Source of the DNA: Planctomycetes bacterium MalM25
GTDB taxonomy: Bacteria > Planctomycetota > Planctomycetia > Pirellulales > Lacipirellulaceae
Length of the DNA: 64,000 nucleotides
Reading direction: 5' to 3'
Assembly (NCBI GenBank): GCA_007745835.1
Contig: CP036424.1
Location: 2,901,968 to 2,965,967 of the forward strand
The notes beneath the pieces were generated by a model. The model did not search any database, was not told where the DNA came from, and saw nothing but the letters and a program-made list of their open reading frames with translations. Shown one piece after another: positions 7,640 through 15,987 of this stretch (within the stretch, counting starts at the first letter, position 1; every line of letters starts with the position of its first letter). The position numbers and the translations under genes are program-made.

Positions 7640-7661
7640 AGCCGTGTTGACGAACACGGCT
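7640..7661. promoter_or_regulatory. Palindrome upstream of the VWA/PP2C/kinase triad
   Basis: Two perfect 9-base arms, AGCCGTGTT and AACACGGCT, are separated by GACG. The site lies about 85 bases before the GTG start at 7745 and 190 bases before the divergent kinase start at 7451. It could be an operator or an RNA hairpin in the leader of the triad; the sequence alone does not decide. Confidence 0.45.
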
Positions 7662-7744
7662 TGAACTCCCCTCCGATATCAAGCAACCTGGGGTTGGAAC
7701 ATGAGAGGAGGGGTTAAACTCGACTGAGAACGGAGCGACCCCAA

Positions 7745-8428
7745 GTGGATCAACTGAGCGCCGAGAGCGCCTTTAGCAGCGTCGAGTTCGCCGAGAACCC
7801 CGAACCCCGGGTTCCGTGCGTCCTGCTGATCGATACGTCGACCTCGATGCAGGGAATGAAACTCATCGAGCTCTCGAAAGGCCTGAAGACCTATCGTGAA
7901 GAGCTGATGAAGGACCCGCTCGCCAGCAAGCGGGTCGAGGTGGCGATCGTCACGTTCGGCGGGCGCGTGCAGCGGAAAACGAAGTTCGTGACCGCCCCCG
8001 ACTTCGTCCCCCCCCAGCTCGACGCCATCGGCGGCACCCCCATGGGCGAGGCGATCCTCGAGGGGATCACCATGGTCGAGGAACGCAAGCAGGCGTACCG
8101 CGAGAACGGCATCGCCTACTACCGCCCCTGGATCTTCCTGATCACTGACGGTGAACCGAACGACCACTGGCGACCGGTCGCCGGCAAGGTCGAGGCGGGA
8201 GAAAAGGAAAAAGCTTTCTGCTTCTTCGCGGTCGGGGTCGAGGGCGCCAACATGGACGTCCTCAAAGAGATCTCCGCCCGCAAGCCGCTGTGGCTCATGG
8301 GGCTGAAATTCGCCGAGCTGTTCACCTGGCTATCGAACTCGCAGCAGGCGGTCTCGCAGTCGAGCCCCGGCGACGCGGTCGCCCTCGAGGACCCGACCTC
8401 CGGCCCCTCGGGCTGGGCCGCGATCTGA
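7745..8428 (+). CDS. TerY-like von Willebrand factor A domain protein
   Basis: The GTG start is supported by GGAG nine bases upstream; 227 residues with no signal peptide. The VWA fold is shown by the MIDAS motif D-T-S-T-S near residue 30 (VLLIDTSTSMQG), the GTPMGEAI threonine near 100 and the ITDGEPND aspartate near 137. Cytosolic VWA proteins of this size next to a PP2C and a kinase are TerY-type and form the 'TerY-P triad' linked to tellurium/stress response systems in comparative genomics. Expected role: metal-dependent scaffold in a phospho-signalling complex. It is the first gene of the triad, 77 bases before the phosphatase. Confidence 0.85.
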   Translation: MDQLSAESAFSSVEFAENPEPRVPCVLLIDTSTSMQGMKLIELSKGLKTYREELMKDPLASKRVEVAIVTFGGRVQRKTKFVTAPDFVPPQLDAIGGTPMGEAILEGITMVEERKQAYRENGIAYYRPWIFLITDGEPNDHWRPVAGKVEAGEKEKAFCFFAVGVEGANMDVLKEISARKPLWLMGLKFAELFTWLSNSQQAVSQSSPGDAVALEDPTSGPSGWAAI

Positions 8429-8505
8429 AGCTCCGCTACGCTGCCCGCACCTTTCTTGTGATCTTTCTGAACCCTTCGCCACGATCCTAACGCTCTCGTT
8501 CTTGT

Positions 8506-9270
8506 ATGTGGCGATGCCTAGCCGCCAGCGTGACCGGCCCGTCGCACACCAAGAGCGGTGCGCCCTGCCAGGACAGCCAGCGGACCCGCGTGCTGACCCG
8601 TGGCGGGGTCGAGACGCTCGTCGCCTGTGTGGCGGACGGCGCGGGCAGCGCCGCAAAGAGCCAGGACGGGTCGTCGCTCGCCTGCGAGACGATCCTCGAC
8701 CTGGCGACCGAGTACTTCGACACAAACCAAGGCTCGTTCGAAAAGTTCGATCAAGAGACCGCCGCCCGCTGGTTCTGCGAAGCCCGCGACCGGATCGCCC
8801 GGCTGGCGGAGAAGCGAGAAGACAAGCTGCGAGACTACGCCACCACGCTCTGCGTGGCGGTCCTGGGTCCGGAGCGCGCCCTTTTCCTCCAGGTGGGCGA
8901 CGGCGCGATGGTCGCGCGTCGCACGGGGGTGATGGGCGTGGTATTCTGGCCCCAATCGGGTGAATACGCGAACTCGACGACGTTCCTCACGATCGACCAG
9001 GTCGAGGAGCACGTCGCGTTCTGTGCGGCCGACGGCGCCTTCGCCGACGTCGCGCTGTTCACCGACGGGATCGAGAGGCTGGCGCTATCGTTCGAGGGGC
9101 AAACGCCCCACGCCCCGTTCTTCGAACCGCTGTTCAAAACGCTCCGTTCCTCCCCCGACCCCGACGCTCTGAATCCCGAACTCACCAAGTTCCTCGATTC
9201 GGAGTCGATGCGCAACCGCTCTGACGATGACAAGACCGTCGTCCTCGCTGCTCAGACAGCCGCTCGATAA
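8506..9270 (+). CDS. PP2C-family protein phosphatase (TerY-P triad)
   Basis: 254 residues with the PPM/PP2C metal-site signatures in order: VADGAGSA near 42-49, QVGDGAMVA near 130, LFTDGIE near 185 and RSDDDKTVV close to the C-terminus. There is no membrane segment. The predicted reaction is Mn/Mg-dependent removal of phosphate from Ser/Thr residues, here most likely reversing the partner kinase encoded by the overlapping next gene. The last 44 bases overlap the start of that gene in another frame, which suggests coupled translation. Confidence 0.88.
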   Translation: MWRCLAASVTGPSHTKSGAPCQDSQRTRVLTRGGVETLVACVADGAGSAAKSQDGSSLACETILDLATEYFDTNQGSFEKFDQETAARWFCEARDRIARLAEKREDKLRDYATTLCVAVLGPERALFLQVGDGAMVARRTGVMGVVFWPQSGEYANSTTFLTIDQVEEHVAFCAADGAFADVALFTDGIERLALSFEGQTPHAPFFEPLFKTLRSSPDPDALNPELTKFLDSESMRNRSDDDKTVVLAAQTAAR

Positions 9271-11329
9271 ACCGCTGCTCTACGACGCCTCCGATCAAGT
9301 CGTCCCGCTGGGCGAAGCGATCGGAGCCGGTGGAGAGGGCACGGTTTTCGATATCGACGGTGCGCCGAAACTCGTCGCCAAGGTCTACCACAAGGCCAAG
9401 CTGACCGAGCAGCAAGACCGCAAGCTGCGCAAGCTCACGACGCTCGGCACCAGCGACATGATGGCGATCGCCGCCTGGCCCCAGGCGCTGATGTACGACC
9501 CGCGCACCAAGGCGGTGCGGGGTCTCATCATGCCGAAGATCGCCGACGCCTTCCCGCTGCACGAGCTGTACGGCACCACGACCCGCGCCCGACGCTTCCC
9601 CCACGCCCAGTGGGGCCACCTCGTGCTCGCCGCCCGCAACCTGGCGGCCGCCTTCGGCACGATGCACGAGCACGGGGTCGTGGTCGGCGACGTCAACCAG
9701 GGCAACCTGTTGGTCGACGCCAACATGTGCGTACGGATGATCGACTGCGACTCGTTCCAGGTCACGCACCGCAAGCAGGTCTTCCGCTGCCCGGTCGGCA
9801 CGCCCCACTTCACGCCGCCCGAGCTGCAATCGCGCAAGCTCATCGAGGTGACGCGCACCCTCGACCACGACGGTTTCGGCCTGGCGATCCTGATCTTCCA
9901 CCTGCTGTTTGTCGGCCGCCACCCGTTCGCGGGCCGCTACCAGGGCTCGGGGGACATGACCATCGAGAAGGCGATCGCCGAGCGGCGTTTCGCGTTCTCG
10001 CGCAACACGAAAGAAACCCTGGTCGAGCCGCCCCCCGCCTCGCTGCGACTGGAGGACCTGCCCGCCTCGCTGGGCGACCTGTTCGAGCGGGCCCTCCGCG
10101 CCGACGGCGACGCCCCCAGCCGCCCCGTCCCCGCCGAGTGGGTCGAGCAGCTCGAGGCCCTGATCAAGAACCGCAAGGTCTGCCCGGTCGAGGAAGCGCA
10201 CGTCCACTCCTCCGCCACGCTCACTTGCCCCTGGTGCGCGATCGAGAACGCGGGCGGACCGACGTTCTTCTTGAACGTCATCATGTCGGACGGTTCGAGC
10301 GAGGCCCGGCTCGAGGCCCTCAACGCTCAGCTCGAGAAGATCGAGGCGATCCACTACCCCGAGCTGCCGGCCGCCTCGCTCAAGCTGCCCAAGCTGCCGC
10401 TCGCGATGAAGAAGGAAGAGAAGGCCCCACTCGGCGCCGCTGACTACCTCGCCGGCGGATGGATCGGCTCAGCGGCGCTCTGCCTGGGCGGGGCCTTCTA
10501 CTGGCCCGTGCTGGCGGCCGGTGCGGTCGGCTCGCTGGCCACCGCCGGGGCGCTCGCCATCGGCAAAGCGGGCTCCGAGCGCCGCCGCGTGCTCGAAGAA
10601 CGCGACGCGAAGCTCAACGAGGGACTCCACAAGCTGGCCGCCGAGGCGCGCCAGATCGCCGCCGTCCACGGCAAACGCCAGGAAGAGTACGACGCCTACG
10701 CCGCGAGCGTCTCGACCGGCATCGGCCGGTACCAAGCCGACACGGAGGACATGGACACGATCCTCCGTCAGCTCCGCATCGAGCAGAAAGAGGATTACCT
10801 CCGCAGCTACTCCATCCGCGACTACCGCCGCCGCATCCCCGGCCTCACGCCGCAGATGGTCGCGGTGCTGCAGTCGTTCAACATCGACTCGGCGTACCAC
10901 GTCGAGAAGAGCCTGCTCACCGGCGTGCCGGGACTGAGCCCGAGCGTCATGATGGAGCTGCAGGGGTGGCGTTCGCGCATCGAAGAGAAGTTCGAGTACA
11001 AGGCGGAGGAGGGCACCTCCGAACGCGAGCTCAACGCCGACCGCCAGGAGGCGACCCGCCGATTCAAGCTCGCGCTAGGACGCAAGATCCTCAGCGGCGC
11101 GAAGAAGATGCGCGCGATGGCCTTCGCCGCCCAGGGACAACTCGACCAGGCACTATCCAAGTACAAACGCCACGTCGAATCGTGGCGCGCCCTCGCCCAC
11201 GAGCGCCAACAGGGCCAAGCCGCCCGCTCGCCGTGGGAGAGCAAGCTCAACACCAACAAGTGGATCGTCCTCGCCGCCGGCGTCGGGGCGCCACTGATCG
11301 GGGGGCTTGGCTGGCTACTCTTCAGTTGA
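9227..11329 (+). CDS. Protein kinase with C-terminal helix-hairpin-helix domain (TerY-P triad)
   Basis: 700 residues. The divergent kinase domain has a glycine loop GAGGEG (33-38), K52, a catalytic GDVNQGN (154-160) in place of HRDxxxxN, a metal-binding D-C-D (173-175) and a TPPE (196-199) in place of APE. A CPWC knuckle lies near 335. Two hydrophobic segments follow (about 420-455), then a charged coiled region and a helix-hairpin-helix-like unit (SLLTGVPGLSPSVMMELQGW, near 560-580), and a final hydrophobic segment at the C-terminus. This matches the kinase-HhH member of TerY-P triads. The ATG lies inside the phosphatase gene. Confidence 0.85.
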   Translation: MTRPSSSLLRQPLDKPLLYDASDQVVPLGEAIGAGGEGTVFDIDGAPKLVAKVYHKAKLTEQQDRKLRKLTTLGTSDMMAIAAWPQALMYDPRTKAVRGLIMPKIADAFPLHELYGTTTRARRFPHAQWGHLVLAARNLAAAFGTMHEHGVVVGDVNQGNLLVDANMCVRMIDCDSFQVTHRKQVFRCPVGTPHFTPPELQSRKLIEVTRTLDHDGFGLAILIFHLLFVGRHPFAGRYQGSGDMTIEKAIAERRFAFSRNTKETLVEPPPASLRLEDLPASLGDLFERALRADGDAPSRPVPAEWVEQLEALIKNRKVCPVEEAHVHSSATLTCPWCAIENAGGPTFFLNVIMSDGSSEARLEALNAQLEKIEAIHYPELPAASLKLPKLPLAMKKEEKAPLGAADYLAGGWIGSAALCLGGAFYWPVLAAGAVGSLATAGALAIGKAGSERRRVLEERDAKLNEGLHKLAAEARQIAAVHGKRQEEYDAYAASVSTGIGRYQADTEDMDTILRQLRIEQKEDYLRSYSIRDYRRRIPGLTPQMVAVLQSFNIDSAYHVEKSLLTGVPGLSPSVMMELQGWRSRIEEKFEYKAEEGTSERELNADRQEATRRFKLALGRKILSGAKKMRAMAFAAQGQLDQALSKYKRHVESWRALAHERQQGQAARSPWESKLNTNKWIVLAAGVGAPLIGGLGWLLFS

Positions 11330-11385
11330 TTCAACAGCGACGCTGCCTAGACGATTCTATGTAACCCGAGCTGTGGTGCAGCCCA

Positions 11386-12273
11386 ATGACGAACCGAGTC
11401 GTGCAACTCTTCTCCCTCGCATGCTGGGGGATCTCCTGGCTGGGCGCCTCCCCGAGCCTCTCGGTGGCTCGCACGGAGGTTGTGTCGATCGATTTTGGGA
11501 CCACCGTCACTCGCTGGGATCTTGATACGGGCGAGATCCTCAATCGGACAACGCACTCGCGACCGGTTCGCAACCTTGCCTCGATGGCCCGCCTGGGCGA
11601 TGGCACGGTCGTGGGCTACCGGACCTCATACCAAGGCCTCTCGCCCGCGCTCTTCTCGATCGACTTGGACACCGGGTTGGCCGAGCTGATCAAGGAGACC
11701 AACAACTCCGGAGCCGCCCAGTTTGTTATTGCGACGACCGGACTCCCCAGCGGCGATCTGCTCGGTTTCGATAACCGCCGAGACTTTGTCTTGATCGATC
11801 CCGACACGCTCATCGCAACGGACATCACGTTCTCTAGCCCCGACTTAGAACGGTTCATCGCGACGGGCGGCCTAGCGACCGACTCCCTGGGTGAGGCCTA
11901 CGGCTGGCTGTCGTATTCCGGCGGGGCCAACCTGTTCCGATTCGACGTCGATAACGCGATCGCCACCCGGATCGGGGGGGACCTCCGATACGCGCTCAAC
12001 TCGAACTTCAACGCGTTGGCCTTCGACTCGGACGACCGGCTGCTCGGTTTCACCGAGATCAACGCCGGCAACGCGGGCGGGGACTTCCTGAAGAACGCCG
12101 TCTACGAGATCGACACGACCAGCGGGGTTGCGACCTTGCTGGTGAGCGATCTGCCCCAGTTAGCCGGCGTGCGTGGCGCCGAGATCGTGCTGGTACCCGA
12201 GCCGCTGTCCGCGGCCTATCTGCTGGCGGGCGCTTGTTTATTGGTCGGGATGCGGCGAAACGCCTCAGCCTAG
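11386..12273 (+). CDS. PEP-CTERM exported protein
   Basis: The 295-residue protein has an N-terminal signal peptide (about 1-29) and a repetitive beta-rich body with several D-x-D-T-G / F-D-S-D-D-R segments that look like propeller blades reading 'first-to-last' values. The C-terminus VPEPLSAAYLLAGACLLVG followed by MRRN is a PEP-CTERM sorting signal: a VPEP motif, a hydrophobic helix and basic residues. Such proteins are processed by an exosortase and released to the surface or matrix. No exosortase is in the window. The last 9 bases overlap the convergent gene at 12265. Confidence 0.8.
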   Translation: MTNRVVQLFSLACWGISWLGASPSLSVARTEVVSIDFGTTVTRWDLDTGEILNRTTHSRPVRNLASMARLGDGTVVGYRTSYQGLSPALFSIDLDTGLAELIKETNNSGAAQFVIATTGLPSGDLLGFDNRRDFVLIDPDTLIATDITFSSPDLERFIATGGLATDSLGEAYGWLSYSGGANLFRFDVDNAIATRIGGDLRYALNSNFNALAFDSDDRLLGFTEINAGNAGGDFLKNAVYEIDTTSGVATLLVSDLPQLAGVRGAEIVLVPEPLSAAYLLAGACLLVGMRRNASA

Positions 12274-13710
12274 GCCGAGCGACATCACCTCGATGAAGCT
12301 CGTGTGACCCGCGAACAGCTTGTCGAGCGCGTCGTCCTTCATCGACATGCCGCCGTGCTCGCGGGCGGCTACGGCCAGTTCAGGCTCGGGAGCGCGCTCG
12401 ACGATGAGGGCCTGCATTTCGGTCGTGACCGGCAGCAGTTCGAACGCGCCGACGCGGCCGCGGTAGCCGCGGCCGCCGCACAGCGAGCAACCCTCCGGCT
12501 CGTAGATCGTGCTGCCCGCCATGTCGGGCTTGCCGAGCGCGCGGGCCTCGGCGGCGGTCAGCTCACGCCGCTTGCGGCACTTGGGGCAGAGCCGTCGGAG
12601 CAGCCGCTGCGCAACGCACAGCCGGAGCGTCGCCGCGACGAGGAACGGCTCGACGCCCATATCGACCAGACGCGTCACCGCGCCGGCGGCCGAGTTGGTG
12701 TGCAGCGAGCTGAAGACTAAGTGACCGGTCAGCGCCGCCTTGATGCCGACATCGACCGACTCGAAGTCGCGCATCTCACCGATCATGATCACGTCCGGGT
12801 CGCTGCGGAGGATGTTCCGCAGCACCGACCCGAAGGCGACCTTGTCCGCCGTGTCGACCTCGATCTGCGACACGCCGACGATGTCGTACTCGACCGGGTC
12901 CTCGACGGTGATGATCCGCCCCGGGGTGTTCGCCAGGCGGTGCCGCAGGGCGGCGTACAGCGTGGTCGACTTACCGGTGCCGGTCGGGCCGGTCAGCAGG
13001 ACCATCCCCTGGCGCTGCCCGACGGCGTCGGAGAAGAGCTTGAGTCCGCTCTCCGCGAGGCCGAGGCGGTTGAGCGTCATCCGCGCGGCCTCGATCGCCA
13101 GGAGCCGCAGCGTGAGACGCTCGCCGTGCGTGGTCGGCAGGCACGCGACGCGCAAGTCGACCCGCCGCTGGTCGTCGCCCAGATGGACCATAAAGCGGCC
13201 GTCTTGCGCCTCGCGGTGCTCGGCGATGTCCATCCCGGCGAGCACCTTCACGCGGGTGATGATCGCCGGGTGATTCTTGATCGACAGCTTGCGGAACGGT
13301 TCGAGAGACCCGTCGACCCGCAGCTGCAAGAGCACCACGTTCTCTTCCGGGTCGACGTGGATGTCCGACGCGCCCCGCTTGAACGCCAGTTCGAGCAACT
13401 CGTCGACCACCTCGACCGCGTTGACCGGCTGGTCATCGACCTCTTCCTTCGGCTTCGACCGGCCGAGCCGGAAGCCGCGGCGTTTGGGCGTCTCCTCCTC
13501 GTCGGACTCGGGCGCCTTCGGCTTATCGGCGGCGGTCGTGAGCTCAAGCCCGTCGACGTACGCCGCGATGCGCCACTCGTCCGAGTCGGCGTGGCGGACC
13601 CGGTGGGTGGGCATCAGGTTGCCCGCCTCGGCCCACTTCTGGAGCTTGGCCATCGTGTACGGCCCGTAGATCTGGCCGTCGCCGATCTCGAAGTACCACT
13701 CGTCGCGCAT
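12265..13710 (-). CDS. GspE/PilB-type secretion ATPase with N-terminal GYF domain
   Basis: 481 residues. Residues 5-55 (EWYFEIGDGQIYGPYT through the DEW motif) form a GYF_2 domain, replacing the usual GspE N-terminal domain. The ATPase core follows: Walker A GPTGTGKST (241-249), Asp box region, Walker B DVIMIGEMRD (306-315) and the LVFSSLHTN His box. A four-cysteine zinc site (CPKC with CSLCGG, near 383-415) is typical of type II secretion and type IV pilus ATPases. Predicted role: cytoplasmic motor for pilus or pseudopilus assembly. No other pilus genes are adjacent, so the partner complex is unknown. Confidence 0.88.
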   Translation of the reverse strand: MRDEWYFEIGDGQIYGPYTMAKLQKWAEAGNLMPTHRVRHADSDEWRIAAYVDGLELTTAADKPKAPESDEEETPKRRGFRLGRSKPKEEVDDQPVNAVEVVDELLELAFKRGASDIHVDPEENVVLLQLRVDGSLEPFRKLSIKNHPAIITRVKVLAGMDIAEHREAQDGRFMVHLGDDQRRVDLRVACLPTTHGERLTLRLLAIEAARMTLNRLGLAESGLKLFSDAVGQRQGMVLLTGPTGTGKSTTLYAALRHRLANTPGRIITVEDPVEYDIVGVSQIEVDTADKVAFGSVLRNILRSDPDVIMIGEMRDFESVDVGIKAALTGHLVFSSLHTNSAAGAVTRLVDMGVEPFLVAATLRLCVAQRLLRRLCPKCRKRRELTAAEARALGKPDMAGSTIYEPEGCSLCGGRGYRGRVGAFELLPVTTEMQALIVERAPEPELAVAAREHGGMSMKDDALDKLFAGHTSFIEVMSLGLG

Positions 13711-13771
13711 GGCTGCCCCGGGGGCGGGTGACTGGTTCGTGCGAGAGTTCAGTCTAGCAAGGGTTCGCAGG

Positions 13772-13995
13772 GAACCACAAAGGAACGAAGAAACGACGCC
13801 CGTCTCGCCAAGGCTAAGCGAAGCGGCTGAACAAGCTGGTATCAGTTATGACGAGATGAGGGGCCCTGACCAGCGATCCGTACCATCCCAAGGCCTGCCC
13901 CCCATTGCTTTCATCTCTGGCTTCTCTGGAACCGATTCAGCCGCTTCAGAGCGCCCTGCCGAAGCAGCCATCGTGCCTTTCGTGCCTTCGTGATT
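13772..13995. repeat. MITE-like element, copy 3 (weaker)
   Basis: A GAACCACAAAGGAACGAAG arm at 13772-13798 is matched in inverted form at 13969-13995 with several mismatches. The 170 bases between contain no credible gene. The terminal sequence is the same family as at 1065-1367 and 2711-2946, but the internal CCCCTCC hairpins are missing. The right end runs directly into the terminator of the oxidoreductase gene. Confidence 0.5.
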
Positions 13996-14030
13996 AGAAA
14001 AAGCCGCCCCGGATGGCTCCGGAGCGGCTT
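13996..14030 (-). terminator. Rho-independent terminator of the Tat oxidoreductase
   Basis: On the minus strand, AAGCCGCTCCGG pairs with CCGGGGCGGCTT, followed by TTTTC. It lies 28 bases after the stop of the gene at 14058-15905. Confidence 0.75.
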
Positions 14031-14057
14031 GTTGGTGTGAGTCATCGTAAGGCCGGA

Positions 14058-15905
14058 TCAGGAGACCGGTAGCTTGGGGACCTTCACCGCGTCCGCCTTC
14101 TCGGGGGCGCGGCCGTAGGGGACCGCGTCGCTCTTCGGGTCGAACCACTCGGGGTTGAACTCTATCCGTTCCTGCTTCTTGATCGCGAGGTTCGTGGTCA
14201 ACGCGATGACCGCGTCGGCCAGGGCGACCTTCGGGTGGCAGTGGAGCGTCTCGGCGGGCTCGCCGTTGCGGATGCAGGAGGCCCAGTGCTCGATCTCTTC
14301 TTGGTAGCCGCGGCTGACCTCTTGGGTCAGGGCTTGGGCCGCCGGGGCGTTGCCGCCGGTCTCGTACGAGTCGACCAGGGCGTTCTTGTCGTCGTTGACG
14401 CTGACCTTGGTGTCGACGTTCGACTTGCTGTAGAGCATGACGTCCTTCTCACGCTCCAGGATGAGCGTGCCGGCGGTGCCCATGACCACCTCGCCGTAGC
14501 CGCCGAAGCCGTTGCCGTTGATCGACGAGTAGGTGACGACGCTCTTCTTGTTCTCGTCGGCGACCTTGTCGGACGTCGGGTCGTTGTCCTCGAAGTACCC
14601 CTTGGCCGGGTACTCGTAGCTGGCGTAGACGTGGTCGTCGCAGTCGCGGTCGTGCGGGAAGATGTGCCGTCCGCCCACCGCGGTGACGCTGAGCGGGTTG
14701 ACCTTGGCCGCTTTCCCAGAAGAACGGGCCTCGAACTGCGAACTGATGAAGATTCCCGACGCGTCGAGCTGGTGGCTGCCGAGCTCGGCCATCAGGCCGC
14801 CGCCCGTCCGGTCCCAGATCCGCCAGCGGATGAGTTCTTCGAGCGCCGAACGCGGGTGATCGTAGTCGCCCTCGTTAGTTTCGTATCCCCAGCCGGCGGC
14901 GTCGGCAGCGATGTCTTCGAGCTGCGCTTTGCGCTGCTCGACCTTGACCCGCCACTCTTCGATCTCCGCGACCGTCATGTTCTGGAACTTAGGGTGCTTT
15001 CCATCTCGTACCTTCTGCCAGGTCTCGTACTCAAGCGCGAGCTTATGGGTCGCCTTGATTTGCTCCTCGGCGGCCCTCGCTTCCGCTTTATTCGGGAGCT
15101 TGCGGGCCGCACGAATTAGGTTCTTGACCTCTTCGAGCGGCAGCTCTTGCGGCAGCGGCGGGGTCCAGCTGTCCTTGCCCGGCAGGTTGCCACGGTGCCA
15201 TTGGGCGCGGATGTGGTGGATGTCGCCGATCAGGCCGCGGCGGATCGTGTCGACCGCGTTGTCGTACAGCACGCTGTAGTGGCGCTGGTGACCCGTGGCG
15301 AGCAGCAGGCCGGTCGCGTCGGCGACCCGGGCCATCTCCTTGCACTGGGCGACGTCCCACGCCATCAGCTTCTCGGTCAGCACGTGCTTGCCGGCTTGCA
15401 TTGCTTCGACGGCGGCCGGGTGGTGCATCCAGAGGGGCAGGGCGATGATCACCGCCTCGATGTCGTCTTGCGCGAGCAGGTCGTGGTAGTCCTCGTAGAC
15501 ACTGATGTCCTTCTCGGCCGCGTCGCGGTCGGCGTAGCCGTAGACCTTGCACAGGCCGGGGCGAGCCTTGGCGGCCGAAGGGCTGTAGTTGTCGCCGTAG
15601 AACGCGCGGTGCCGGCTGTACGGCCGGATGTCGGCGATCGCCTTGACCTCAATGAAGTCCGGGTTGAGCGCGCCGATGAGGACGTTGCCCTCGTCGCCCG
15701 TGCCGATCACGCCCACGCGCAGGCGGTCGTCGAGCGCCTTGCCGTAGCCCCAGTAGGCGCCCCCGAAGCCGACGCCCGCTACCGCGCCGGCGAGCGAGAC
15801 CTCCTTGAGGAAGTCGCGCCGCGACTCGTTGGAGTCCAGCAGCTCGCCGGTCACCCGTTCGAAATTGTCTTTGCCGATCGCCTTCTGCTCGTCGGTCAGG
15901 TTCAT
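14058..15905 (-). CDS. Tat-exported Gfo/Idh/MocA family oxidoreductase
   Basis: 615 residues, with a twin-arginine motif SRRDFLK (28-34) and a hydrophobic stretch, but the twin Arg is preceded by a 27-residue extension common in planctomycetes. A Rossmann fold starts with VGVIGTGDEGN (64-74), and the family EKP motif reads EKL (TEKLMAWD). A large insertion (about 250-330) is rich in charged residues. Predicted NAD(P)-dependent sugar or inositol dehydrogenase acting outside the cytoplasm; the substrate is not shown. The upstream DoxX-like gene on the same strand, 82 bases away, probably forms an operon with it. Confidence 0.85.
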   Translation of the reverse strand: MNLTDEQKAIGKDNFERVTGELLDSNESRRDFLKEVSLAGAVAGVGFGGAYWGYGKALDDRLRVGVIGTGDEGNVLIGALNPDFIEVKAIADIRPYSRHRAFYGDNYSPSAAKARPGLCKVYGYADRDAAEKDISVYEDYHDLLAQDDIEAVIIALPLWMHHPAAVEAMQAGKHVLTEKLMAWDVAQCKEMARVADATGLLLATGHQRHYSVLYDNAVDTIRRGLIGDIHHIRAQWHRGNLPGKDSWTPPLPQELPLEEVKNLIRAARKLPNKAEARAAEEQIKATHKLALEYETWQKVRDGKHPKFQNMTVAEIEEWRVKVEQRKAQLEDIAADAAGWGYETNEGDYDHPRSALEELIRWRIWDRTGGGLMAELGSHQLDASGIFISSQFEARSSGKAAKVNPLSVTAVGGRHIFPHDRDCDDHVYASYEYPAKGYFEDNDPTSDKVADENKKSVVTYSSINGNGFGGYGEVVMGTAGTLILEREKDVMLYSKSNVDTKVSVNDDKNALVDSYETGGNAPAAQALTQEVSRGYQEEIEHWASCIRNGEPAETLHCHPKVALADAVIALTTNLAIKKQERIEFNPEWFDPKSDAVPYGRAPEKADAVKVPKLPVS

Positions 15906-15987
15906 GGCGAGACGGTTCCTTGATTCGATTCTTTGAAACGCGGGGCGTCGCAGCCGACACCTCTCGCGGGAAAGGGTTGTAACTAGT

